From positions 32,016 to 96,015 of the forward strand of contig NZ_WWEM01000043.1 of assembly GCF_019308285.1 (NCBI RefSeq): a stretch of 64,000 bases of DNA, given 5' to 3'. A program made the position numbers and the translations under genes. Below, in pieces: positions 27,301 to 33,494 of the stretch. The first letter of the stretch is position 1; every line of letters begins with the position of its first letter. The notes under the pieces were generated by a model. It searched no databases. It had not been told where the DNA came from and saw nothing but the letters and a program-made list of their open reading frames with translations. This DNA is from Flavobacterium quisquiliarum (lineage in GTDB: Bacteria; Bacteroidota; Bacteroidia; Flavobacteriales; Flavobacteriaceae).

Positions 27301-27533
27301 GACCAATTATCATGACGTCTCTTGCTTTTATTGTTGGTTTAGTTCCAATGATGAGCGCCAAAGGACCATCAGCTCAAGGTAACCACTCTATTAGTATTGG
27401 TGCCGCCGGAGGTATGATTTCAGGAGTAATTCTAGGTTTGTTTATCATTCCTGTTTTATTCATCATCTTCCAACATTTACAAGAAAAGGTTTCTGGAAAA
27501 CCAGTTGCCGTAATTCATAACGAAGAAAAATAA
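24369..27533 (+). CDS. AcrB-like HAE1-family multidrug RND permease
   Basis: The 1054-aa protein has the full RND architecture: MFKIFIQRPVLATVISILLV at the N-terminus, PLQQFPDIAPPSV, the TM4 signature IGIVVDDAIVVVEAV (about 407-421, with the paired Asp residues of the proton relay), a central TM7 near 560 and the GLLAKNAILIVEF block near 950. This is the hydrophobe/amphiphile efflux subfamily, exporting drugs, dyes or bile-salt-like compounds by proton antiport. It is the second gene of the tetR-controlled operon, followed 3 bp later by a 37-codon ORF. Confidence 0.95.
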   Translation: MFKIFIQRPVLATVISILLVILGVLGLTKLPLQQFPDIAPPSVLVTAVYPGANAETVLRSVAPSIEESINGVENMTYMSSTASNDGTLAITVFFKLGTDADQAAVNVQNRVAQATSQLPAEVVQQGIVTAKQQNSFIMAIGMYTEDESKYDQTFVANYAQINIIPELKRIPGVGSASIFGGVKDYSMRVWLNPTQMSTYKVTPSEVMGAIQDKSLEAAPGKFGERSKEVFEYVIKYKGKLTKPEDYENIAIRSNADGSVLRLKDVARVELGAYSYNSLTRLNGKKGIVIGVIQLAGSNSNDIQIAINKMMEKASKDFPKGIKHNIFYSTKVSLDQSIEQVEHTLLEAFILVFIVVFIFLQDFRSTLIPAIAVPVAILGTFFFMQLFGFSINLLTLFALILAIGIVVDDAIVVVEAVHAKMEHKRLSPKIATHEAMHEITGAIISITLVMAAVFLPVGFMEGSTGVFYRQFAFTMAIAIVISAVNALTLSPALAALFLKDNHGAHDHNEPYQKKGFKEKFFTAFNSSFESLTNRYVGGLKFLIRRKWLSLGGLALVVVATVVMVKTTPAGFIPTEDQGFIAIAVNTPSGTSLDGTQKVMTEAENTLRGLDASRFVTAISGFNLLTNSTSPSSAVVFVLLKPNEERGDVKNIDEIMNQVRGKLGSISGGSFFVFSFPTVPGFSNVEALDLVLQDKTGGKLDKFSGISQNFIGELMKRPEIAVAFTSFKADYPQLQLEVNDEKANQLGVNVKDILQTMQAYFGSAQASDFNRFGKYYRVVVQADIEDRADPTAIDRVFVKNKTGEMVPINTLVKLTRIYGSETASRYNLFNSISINAIPKPGFSSGDAIKAIEEVAAQQLPAGYGFEFSGQTREEISSGGQSATIFLLCLIFIYFLLAAQYESYILPLAVILSIPAGIFGVFVAIGLTGIENNIYVQVALVMLIGLLAKNAILIVEFAVQKRKSGMALVKASIDAAKLRLRPIIMTSLAFIVGLVPMMSAKGPSAQGNHSISIGAAGGMISGVILGLFIIPVLFIIFQHLQEKVSGKPVAVIHNEEK

Positions 27534-27536
27534 TAA

Positions 27537-27650
27537 ATGGAAAACTATATCACAACCATCCTTGTCGCCATCATATTTGGCATCGGATATATATCGTACA
27601 GAATCTCAAAAGATCTTGAAACTAGAAAAGATACTTGTACAGAAATATAA
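27537..27650 (+). CDS. 37-aa single-pass membrane ORF between RND permease and TolC
   Basis: Three bases after the permease stop, an ATG opens a 37-codon frame: MENYITTILVAIIFGIGYIS, then YRISKDLETRKDTCTEI. It has one hydrophobic helix (about 5-20) and a short charged tail. Position and build recall small accessory membrane proteins of RND pumps such as AcrZ of E. coli, but there is no visible sequence relationship and it could be a chance frame. The near-zero spacing favours translational coupling. Confidence 0.5.
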   Translation: MENYITTILVAIIFGIGYISYRISKDLETRKDTCTEI

Positions 27651-27672
27651 TCTGTTGAAAAAAAAATATTTT

Positions 27673-27809
27673 AACACATAGAAACATAGATTTCTTATTT
27701 CGAAAAAGAGAATAAAAGAAACTAGTTTCAACACATAGAAAACTATGTGTATTTAAAATAAGTGAAACGCCTTTTTTTAAATTCTCAAAAAACTATGTTT
27801 CTATGTGTT
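27673..27809. repeat. 137-bp intergenic element with terminal inverted repeats, copy A
   Basis: The element is bounded by AACACATAGAAACATAG and its inverted counterpart CTATGTTTCTATGTGTT. Inside are GAAACTAGTTTC, a small ACACATAG/CTATGTGT palindrome and GTGAAACGCCTTTTT. The reverse complement of 55030-55158 aligns with it along its whole length, so it is a dispersed MITE-like element. Confidence 0.75.
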
Positions 27810-27856
27810 TAAAAAACTAAAGCCAACGGATAAAAAAATTTTAATAAAAAGACTAA

Positions 27857-29275
27857 ATGAAAAATCATATAACCAAAATCGTGACCTTCGCCATTCTGAT
27901 CACGACTTTAATATCCTGTAAAGTTTCGAAGGATATTGAAACTCCAAAAGATGCATTTCCTGAGAATTTCAGGAATGCATCGGTTTCGAGTGATACAACC
28001 AGTATTGCCGATGTGGAGTGGAAAAATTTCTTTACAGAAAAAGATATTATAAAATTAATCGACAGCGCCGTTGCGAGAAACAACGACCTTCAGATTGCCG
28101 AAAAGAACATTGAAATTGCACAATACAGATTCACTCAATCAAAATGGGGAAATGTACCTCAGGTTAGTTTATTTGTAAACGCAAGTACAAGCAATCCGTC
28201 TGACAATAGTTTTACGGGACTGAACTTAAATCAGGCAATCGGTGCTAAACATATAGAAGACTATTCTGCTGGAGCTTCTCTTTCTTGGGAAGCTGATATT
28301 TGGGGAAAGATCAGAAACCAAAAGAAAGGGGCTTACGCAGGATATCTTCAGTCTGAAGAAGTAAAAAAAGCATTGCAGACGAATATAGTAGCCAACGTTT
28401 CAAGAGGATATTATAATCTTTTGATGCTGGATGCGCAATTGGATATTGCCAGACAAAATCTTCGTTTAAACGATAGTACAACCAATATTATCAAATTAAA
28501 ATACGATGCTGGACAAGTAACAACCTTGGCGATTCAACAATCTGAAGCACAGAAATTAAATTCAGCGCAATTGATTCCGTTATTGGAACAGAATATTTCG
28601 ATTCAGGAAAATGCTTTGAGTGTTTTGACTGGTTCTTTTCCGAATTCTAAAGAAAGATCAGTTAAGTTAAGCGCACTTGAAGTAAAACACAATACAGCAA
28701 TTGGAGTTCCCTCTTCATTAGTAAGCAGAAGACCTGATGTAAAAAGTGCCGAATTAGCTCTTAAAGCTGCCAACGCAAATGTCGGTATCACAAAAGCCGA
28801 TTTATATCCTACTCTAAGAATTACAGCTCAAGGTGGATTAAATTCTTTCGAAACCAGCAATTGGTTCAACATTCCGGCTTCGTTGTTCGGAGCTGTTGCG
28901 GGAGGTTTAACACAACCGCTTTTGAACAACAAAAGAGTGAGAACACAATATAATATCGCTGTTGCAGAAAGAGAAAAAGCTGTTTTAGCTTTTAGACAAC
29001 AAGTTTTGGTTGCTGTAAGCGAAGTTTCAGATGCTTTGGTTAAAGTAGAGAAATTACAACAGCAGGAAACTTTCTTAAAAGAAAAAGTAAAAACGTTACA
29101 ACAAGCGATTAAAAATGCCAACCTTTTATTCAAAAACGGTATGGCAGAATATCTTGAAGTTTTAACGGCACAAGCCAATTTATTGCAAAGCGAATTGGAA
29201 CTTGCTGACATCAAAAGACAACAATTTACAGCTAATACAGATTTGTACCGCGCACTAGGCGGAGGCTGGAAATAA
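27857..29275 (+). CDS. TolC-family outer membrane lipoprotein of the AcrAB-type pump (NodT/OprM-like)
   Basis: The 472-aa protein is a lipoprotein (TTLISC, Cys21) with the RND outer-membrane-factor pattern: repeated helical halves, VSRRPDVKSAELALKAANANVG (about 286-307) and a C-terminal region with NLLFKNGMAEYLEVLTAQ. This class (NodT/OprM) forms the outer exit channel for RND pumps. It follows the AcrB-like gene and the 37-aa ORF, with the mobile-looking element at 27673-27809 inserted in the 206-bp gap. A hairpin follows its stop codon at 29317. Confidence 0.92.
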   Translation: MKNHITKIVTFAILITTLISCKVSKDIETPKDAFPENFRNASVSSDTTSIADVEWKNFFTEKDIIKLIDSAVARNNDLQIAEKNIEIAQYRFTQSKWGNVPQVSLFVNASTSNPSDNSFTGLNLNQAIGAKHIEDYSAGASLSWEADIWGKIRNQKKGAYAGYLQSEEVKKALQTNIVANVSRGYYNLLMLDAQLDIARQNLRLNDSTTNIIKLKYDAGQVTTLAIQQSEAQKLNSAQLIPLLEQNISIQENALSVLTGSFPNSKERSVKLSALEVKHNTAIGVPSSLVSRRPDVKSAELALKAANANVGITKADLYPTLRITAQGGLNSFETSNWFNIPASLFGAVAGGLTQPLLNNKRVRTQYNIAVAEREKAVLAFRQQVLVAVSEVSDALVKVEKLQQQETFLKEKVKTLQQAIKNANLLFKNGMAEYLEVLTAQANLLQSELELADIKRQQFTANTDLYRALGGGWK

Positions 29276-29316
29276 TACCTGTTACATTACCCGTTAATTA
29301 TTTATTTTTTGAGATG

Positions 29317-29354
29317 AAAACGCTGTGAGACCTTTGAGTTTCATGGCGTTTTTT
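29317..29354 (+). terminator. Probable terminator of the tetR-linked efflux operon
   Basis: AAAACGC (29317-29323) pairs with GCGTTTT (29346-29352), with a further weak inner pair, and a T run follows. It lies 42 bp after the TolC-like gene. Confidence 0.5.
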
Positions 29355-29358
29355 AGTT

Positions 29359-29632
29359 TTTTGCCGCGAAGGCGCTAGGGCGTGAAGTTTTTTTTAAGTC
29401 TCTCGCAGATTTTGCTGATTGTGGAGATTTATTCTCAATTTTTTGTCAATTTCGACGAAGGAGAAATCTCCGCGAGAAACTCTACAAAGATTGGACTCTC
29501 GTTGCGGAGCTACTTGTGAAGATTTCTCCTTCGTCGAAATGACAAAATTGCGGTTATTTCTTTATTTTTGAATAGTAAATCTAGTGCCTTAAAAAAATAA
29601 AAACTTTGTGCCTTAGCGTCTTCGCGGCAAAA
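29359..29632. repeat. Nested inverted-repeat element before the Crp-like gene
   Basis: Outer arms at 29359-29381 and 29609-29632 pair imperfectly (built on TTTTGCCGCGAAGGCG), and an inner pair at 29441-29468 and 29521-29547 shares the TTTGTCAATTTCGACGAAG arms seen near 5861 and 4793. No gene is present in the 29276-29644 spacer apart from this and the terminator. Confidence 0.7.
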
Positions 29633-29644
29633 CCAAACCAATCT

Positions 29645-30250
29645 ATGACTTTCAGTCCAAAAATATACCTCAACAATCTAAAACAAACCATCGAAAGTTA
29701 CTATCCGCTTTCTGATCAGTCTTGGAAACAGATTGAAATTACTACACATTTCCAAACGCTTAAAAAAGGAGAAACGCTATTACAAAATGGAGAAATCGCT
29801 AAAAATCTTCATTTCATTGCGAAAGGTGTTTTAAGAGCTTTTATAACCGATCAGCAGGGGAATTTCTATAACAAAAATCTTTTTATGGAAAATTATTTTG
29901 CAGGTTCTAAAGTTTCGTTGATGCTCCAAACTCCGTCCAATTTTACAATTGAAGCTTTGGAAGACTCCATTATAATCAACATCAATTATAAAAAATATAT
30001 GGAGCTGATCTACCAAAACGACGATCTCAAAAACTTCTATATCGCTCATTTAGAGAAAAACTGGATTATTGATAAAGAACAAAGAGAAGTCGCTTTAGTA
30101 ATGCAAAACGCAACCGAAAGATATCTTAATCTTTTGGAGAAACATCCAACAATTGCAGATCGTGTTCCTTTGCTTCATATTGCTTCTCATTTAGGAATTA
30201 CGCCAACACAGTTAAGCCGAATCAGAAAAAGTCTGGAAAAAGATTTGTAA
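29645..30250 (+). CDS. Crp/Fnr-family transcriptional regulator
   Basis: I start it at the ATG at 29645 (MTFSPKIYLNNLKQTIESYY); an upstream TTG frame would run through the repeat. The 201-aa protein has a cyclic-nucleotide-binding beta-barrel (FQTLKKGETLLQNGEIAKNLHFIAKGVLRAF, about 33-63) and a short C-terminal helix-turn-helix (LLHIASHLGITPTQLSRIRKSL, about 176-197). No Cys set for an iron-sulfur cluster is seen, so it is not Fnr-like in oxygen sensing. This type is common in Bacteroidota. The target is unknown; it precedes a GNAT gene but has a promoter region between. Confidence 0.88.
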   Translation: MTFSPKIYLNNLKQTIESYYPLSDQSWKQIEITTHFQTLKKGETLLQNGEIAKNLHFIAKGVLRAFITDQQGNFYNKNLFMENYFAGSKVSLMLQTPSNFTIEALEDSIIININYKKYMELIYQNDDLKNFYIAHLEKNWIIDKEQREVALVMQNATERYLNLLEKHPTIADRVPLLHIASHLGITPTQLSRIRKSLEKDL

Positions 30251-30287
30251 ATCAACATATGTAAAGGTTTTTCTAAAAGACCAGAAT

Positions 30288-30295
30288 TATCTTTG
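30288..30295 (+). promoter_or_regulatory. -7 box of the GNAT gene promoter
   Basis: TATCTTTG matches the TAnnTTTG consensus and lies 26 bp before the ATG at 30322. A weak TTTTC element at about 30268-30272 could be the -33 box. Confidence 0.5.
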
Positions 30296-30321
30296 CTTTA
30301 TAATTCAAACTTGTTATTACA

Positions 30322-31053
30322 ATGCACACTATAAACCTCATCAAAGATAATATTGACAATCTTACCACACTTTGGAAAACCGTTGCCACTCCTCTCCTTT
30401 CCTATCATAAAAATGATCCTTTTGAATTTTCTCAAATCAAAAATTCAGGCTGGCCCAATAGATTATGGTCTCGAGAAGATATTACAGAAAAAAGTTTTCA
30501 GCAGATTCTGAAAACCATGGAGAAAAATCCAGGTTTGGTGATTCCATATTGGGATATTTTCGGAAGCAATTCTAAAGAAATTTTCGAAAAGAATGGCTTT
30601 CATATCCGAATTCAGCTTGTAGCAATGGCTTTAAAATTGGGCGAAAAATTGCCGCTTCAAAACAACCTTACTTTTAAAAGAGTTTTAAATGAGGAACATG
30701 CCAAAACTTGGTCAGATATTTATCCGCTTTCTTTTAGTTATGTGATCAGCAAAGAAACGTTGGTTCATAATTATGAAAATGTGAAGTTTTATCTGGTTCA
30801 TTTTGAAGGAAAAGCGATTGGAACATTAACTCTTTTCCAAACCGAAAAAACAATGGGAATTCACGGTGTCGGCGTTATTCCTGAAATGCGCAAAAAAGGT
30901 TTCGCCGAAGAAATCATGAAATTTGCTATCAACGAAGCCATTGATGCCAATTGCGAATATGCACAATTACAAGCTTCAGCTTTAGGAAAAGGTATTTATA
31001 CAAGATTGGGTTTTGAGGATTTGTTTACGATTACGAATTACCAACTAACGTAA
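30322..31053 (+). CDS. GNAT-family N-acetyltransferase
   Basis: The 243-aa protein has the acetyl-CoA-binding core in its C-terminal half: GTLTLFQTEKTMGIHGVGVIPEMRKKGFAEEIMKFAI (about 165-201) with the R/K-x-x-G-x-A/G-type turn, then AQLQASALGKGIYTRLGFEDL. The N-terminal half (about 1-115) is a less conserved domain with WPNRLWSREDITE. It is cytoplasmic. The acceptor substrate cannot be told. It is a single gene after the Crp-like regulator. Confidence 0.85.
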   Translation: MHTINLIKDNIDNLTTLWKTVATPLLSYHKNDPFEFSQIKNSGWPNRLWSREDITEKSFQQILKTMEKNPGLVIPYWDIFGSNSKEIFEKNGFHIRIQLVAMALKLGEKLPLQNNLTFKRVLNEEHAKTWSDIYPLSFSYVISKETLVHNYENVKFYLVHFEGKAIGTLTLFQTEKTMGIHGVGVIPEMRKKGFAEEIMKFAINEAIDANCEYAQLQASALGKGIYTRLGFEDLFTITNYQLT

Positions 31054-31114
31054 ATTCCAAAGTTTAAAATCCAAAGTTTAAAATCCAAATTCCAATCAAT
31101 TCGCTAATGGGATT

Positions 31115-31209
31115 TCTCGCAGTGACGCGAAGTCGCAAGTTTTTCAACTTAATCTTTTTTAATCTGTGGCTTAAAAATAAAACCTTGCGACTTCGCGTCA
31201 CTGCGAGAA
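31115..31209. repeat. Inverted repeat after the GNAT gene
   Basis: The arms at 31115-31144 and 31181-31209 (TCTCGCAGTGACGCGAAGTC and its complement) pair almost fully around a ~40-bp loop. The rest of the 31054-31361 spacer holds two short AAAATCCAAAGTTT-type direct repeats and the DoxX promoter. Confidence 0.75.
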
Positions 31210-31292
31210 CTATTTTCAATCCAAAATCTACCTTCTAAAATCTAAAATCAGCATCTTGTCCCAAATGCCCCGAAAATAGTCGCAAATGTGTA

Positions 31293-31323
31293 TTTCGTAT
31301 AAAATAAAACATTATTAGATTTG
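31293..31323 (+). promoter_or_regulatory. Promoter of the DoxX gene
   Basis: TAGATTTG (31316-31323) fits the -7 consensus; TTTC (31293-31296) with a 19-nt spacer is a plausible -33 box. The coding start is 39 bp downstream. Confidence 0.5.
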
Positions 31324-31361
31324 TAATACATTAACTAATAATCATTTAAAACAAATACCCA

Positions 31362-31742
31362 ATGAAAACAACCAAAATCATTTTCTGGACTACTACTATC
31401 CTTATCTTTTTATTTGAAGGTGTTATGCCGGCTTTAACTTCTCAGACTGAATTAGCGAAAGAAGGAATAAAACATCTTGGCTATCCGGAATACTTCGGCA
31501 ATGCATTAGTCGTTTTTAAAATTCTTGGCGTTTTAGCTTTAATAATTCCACAAGTTCCAGGACGTATTAAAGAATGGGCTTATGCTGGATTTGCATTCGA
31601 CTTTATTTTTGCATCAATCAGCCACTTTGCGGTAGACGGAATTGATTTTCAAGGTTTCTTCCCACTAATTGTTCTTGCCATTTTAGTAGTTTCTTATGTG
31701 ACTTATCATAAAATACAGCGTTATAATAATATCGCGCTCTAA
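31362..31742 (+). CDS. DoxX-family membrane protein
   Basis: The 126-aa protein has four hydrophobic helices (about 5-22, 44-64, 70-90 and 98-118) and the DoxX-like pattern HLGYPEYFGNALVVFKILGVLALI (residues 39-62). DoxX-like proteins are small inner-membrane proteins with varied, often unclear, redox-related roles. It is followed 12 bp later by a small 69-aa gene, so the two likely share a transcript. Confidence 0.85.
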   Translation: MKTTKIIFWTTTILIFLFEGVMPALTSQTELAKEGIKHLGYPEYFGNALVVFKILGVLALIIPQVPGRIKEWAYAGFAFDFIFASISHFAVDGIDFQGFFPLIVLAILVVSYVTYHKIQRYNNIAL

Positions 31743-31754
31743 AACTCAAACTTT

Positions 31755-31964
31755 ATGATTGAAGTTTTTAAAACCAATGTTCAGGAAGAGTCTCAATGCC
31801 AACTTATCATTGAGCTTCTTCTGGAACATTATCCACACAGTTCAATCAACTTTGATTTAGAAGATTGTGACAAAATTTTACGTGTTCATGCCAATGAAAT
31901 ATCGAATGCCAAAATTATTTCGATCCTAAATTTTCATGGGTATTCCTGTGAAGTGCTTCCTTAA
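31755..31964 (+). CDS. Small hypothetical protein, 69 aa (ferredoxin-like fold suspected)
   Basis: The product begins MIEVFKTNVQEESQCQLIIE and runs as beta-alpha-beta, beta-alpha-beta, ending HGYSCEVLP. The pattern is that of heavy-metal-associated or ACT-like ferredoxin folds, but the CxxC metal motif is absent. It lies 12 bp after the DoxX gene and so is probably co-transcribed. The function is unknown. Confidence 0.65.
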   Translation: MIEVFKTNVQEESQCQLIIELLLEHYPHSSINFDLEDCDKILRVHANEISNAKIISILNFHGYSCEVLP

Positions 31965-32139
31965 AAAACAAAGCATACAAACAATTCATTTTTAGTATTT
32001 TACAATTTTTTATCGTATATTTGAAATACTATCATTCCCCTAATTCTATAAATTTAATTTGACAAAAATGTACTGTGGGTTCTTTTTAACTCATAGGTTT
32101 GCATTTGCTGTCGATTCTCTAATTTCTAAATTAAATAAG

Positions 32140-32649
32140 ATGAAAAGTGCTGTCCAAAATACTATTTTAGAAACCTACACTAAGTTGAATGATATTCTTG
32201 AATATTTTTCTCCAGAAGAAATTAATGTAGTTCCCATTGAAGGAAGCTGGACTGGCGGACAAACGGTACAGCATATTATTTTGGCATGTTCTGGAATTCC
32301 GATGTTATTTGCTGGAAAAACCGAAAAAACAACTCGTAAACCAGATGAAAATGTCAAACAACTCGATGCTATATTTTTAGACTTTAATACCAAATACCAA
32401 TCTCCCGAAAATATAAAACCTCCTGAAATTGATTATGAAAAAAGTACTTTGACGGCTTCTGTCAAAAAGATTCAAAATGATTTGTTTGAAGCGGCAGAAA
32501 CTTACGATTTAACATTGATTTGTCTGGATGCCAAAATTCCTGGTTTTGAAAATTTCACTATTTATGAGTGGCTTCACTTTGCCATAGTGCATACACAAAG
32601 ACATACGCATCAGTTAAAATCGATTTATGAAATTCTCAAGAAAAAATAA
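32140..32649 (+). CDS. DinB-superfamily protein
   Basis: The frame extends upstream to 32059, but I use the ATG at 32140 (MKSAVQNTILETYTKLNDILEYF), which starts the four-helix bundle. The 169-aa protein carries DinB-type histidines in VQHIILACSG and in the C-terminal HFAIVHTQRHTHQL (about 151-164), which would bind a metal ion. Such proteins include thiol-dependent transferases and many of unknown role. It is followed 25 bp later by a membrane protein gene. Confidence 0.8.
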   Translation: MKSAVQNTILETYTKLNDILEYFSPEEINVVPIEGSWTGGQTVQHIILACSGIPMLFAGKTEKTTRKPDENVKQLDAIFLDFNTKYQSPENIKPPEIDYEKSTLTASVKKIQNDLFEAAETYDLTLICLDAKIPGFENFTIYEWLHFAIVHTQRHTHQLKSIYEILKKK

Positions 32650-32674
32650 CTAGCAGTAACCAAAACCAATTTTT

Positions 32675-33142
32675 ATGAGATCAAAAGTCAGAACCATAGT
32701 TTCATCTGGTTTAGTAGCCGGTACATTAGATATTACAGCCGCTATTTTAATTTATTCCGTGATTCTTCATAAAACAACAGCCGAAAAAATCCTGCGGTCT
32801 ATCGCAAGCGGTATCTTTAAAAAAGAAGCCTATACCAGCGGAATAGAGATGACTTTTTTAGGACTAGGTCTTCATTTCTTAATTACTTTTATATTTGCCT
32901 GGTTTTATTTTAAGATCTTTCCTTATATTCCGTTCTTTAAAATAAATACTTTATTATCCGGAATCGCTTATGGTTTCTTTATCTGGGTGGTAATGAATTT
33001 ACTTGTACTTCCAATCGTTTTTCCTGTTTTGCCAGAAAAGAATTTAGACTTTGCATTATTGCTTTCTATATTAATTGTGATTTTTTGTGTAGGAATTCCA
33101 ATTGCTTTTATAACACGTAAATACTACGCGAAATGGTATTAA
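32675..33142 (+). CDS. Hypothetical four-helix membrane protein, 155 aa
   Basis: Four membrane helices are visible (about 9-29, 60-80, 91-113 and 123-146), with a loop HKTTAEKILRSIASGIFKKEAY (about 32-53) between the first two. The layout recalls bacterial DUF1440/YagU-like proteins, but I cannot assign the family firmly. It begins 25 bp after the DinB gene and may be in the same operon. Confidence 0.65.
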   Translation: MRSKVRTIVSSGLVAGTLDITAAILIYSVILHKTTAEKILRSIASGIFKKEAYTSGIEMTFLGLGLHFLITFIFAWFYFKIFPYIPFFKINTLLSGIAYGFFIWVVMNLLVLPIVFPVLPEKNLDFALLLSILIVIFCVGIPIAFITRKYYAKWY

Positions 33143-33494
33143 AATCTTAAAAAATAATCAATTTCACATTTCTGTATTTCCTACAAATAGCATTTATTGC
33201 AAAAGTGTTTTTTTTAACATAAATTATTATGAAAACACCTGTTTTATAAGCACTTTCAGCATTATCTTTAATAATTACAGAATTACCATGTTTAAGCTTT
33301 TGAGTTAATTTTTTGATCGATTGGATTAATGCACCCTTTGGTCCTAAAGTAATTTTAGATAAAAATCTTTACAGCGCTCCAAAAAGCGAAAAAAATGTAT
33401 TGATTATATATCTAAATATGGCGCTGCCGATGATACTATTGCGGTGGCATTACAGAACCTCAACGTGTTATTAACCGAACAAAAATTAATCCTC
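33143..33494. other. Spacer with a possible gene remnant before the glycosyltransferase
   Basis: From 33303 to 33494 the frame of the next gene stays open without a good start, reading VNFLIDWINAPFGPKVIL and then, from about 33396, ISKYGAADDTIAVALQNLN before the ATG at 33495. The stretch has coding-like composition but contains no ATG of its own in frame, and the other frames are interrupted by stops (for example a TGA at 33300). It may be a decayed gene; no family is recognised. Confidence 0.4.
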
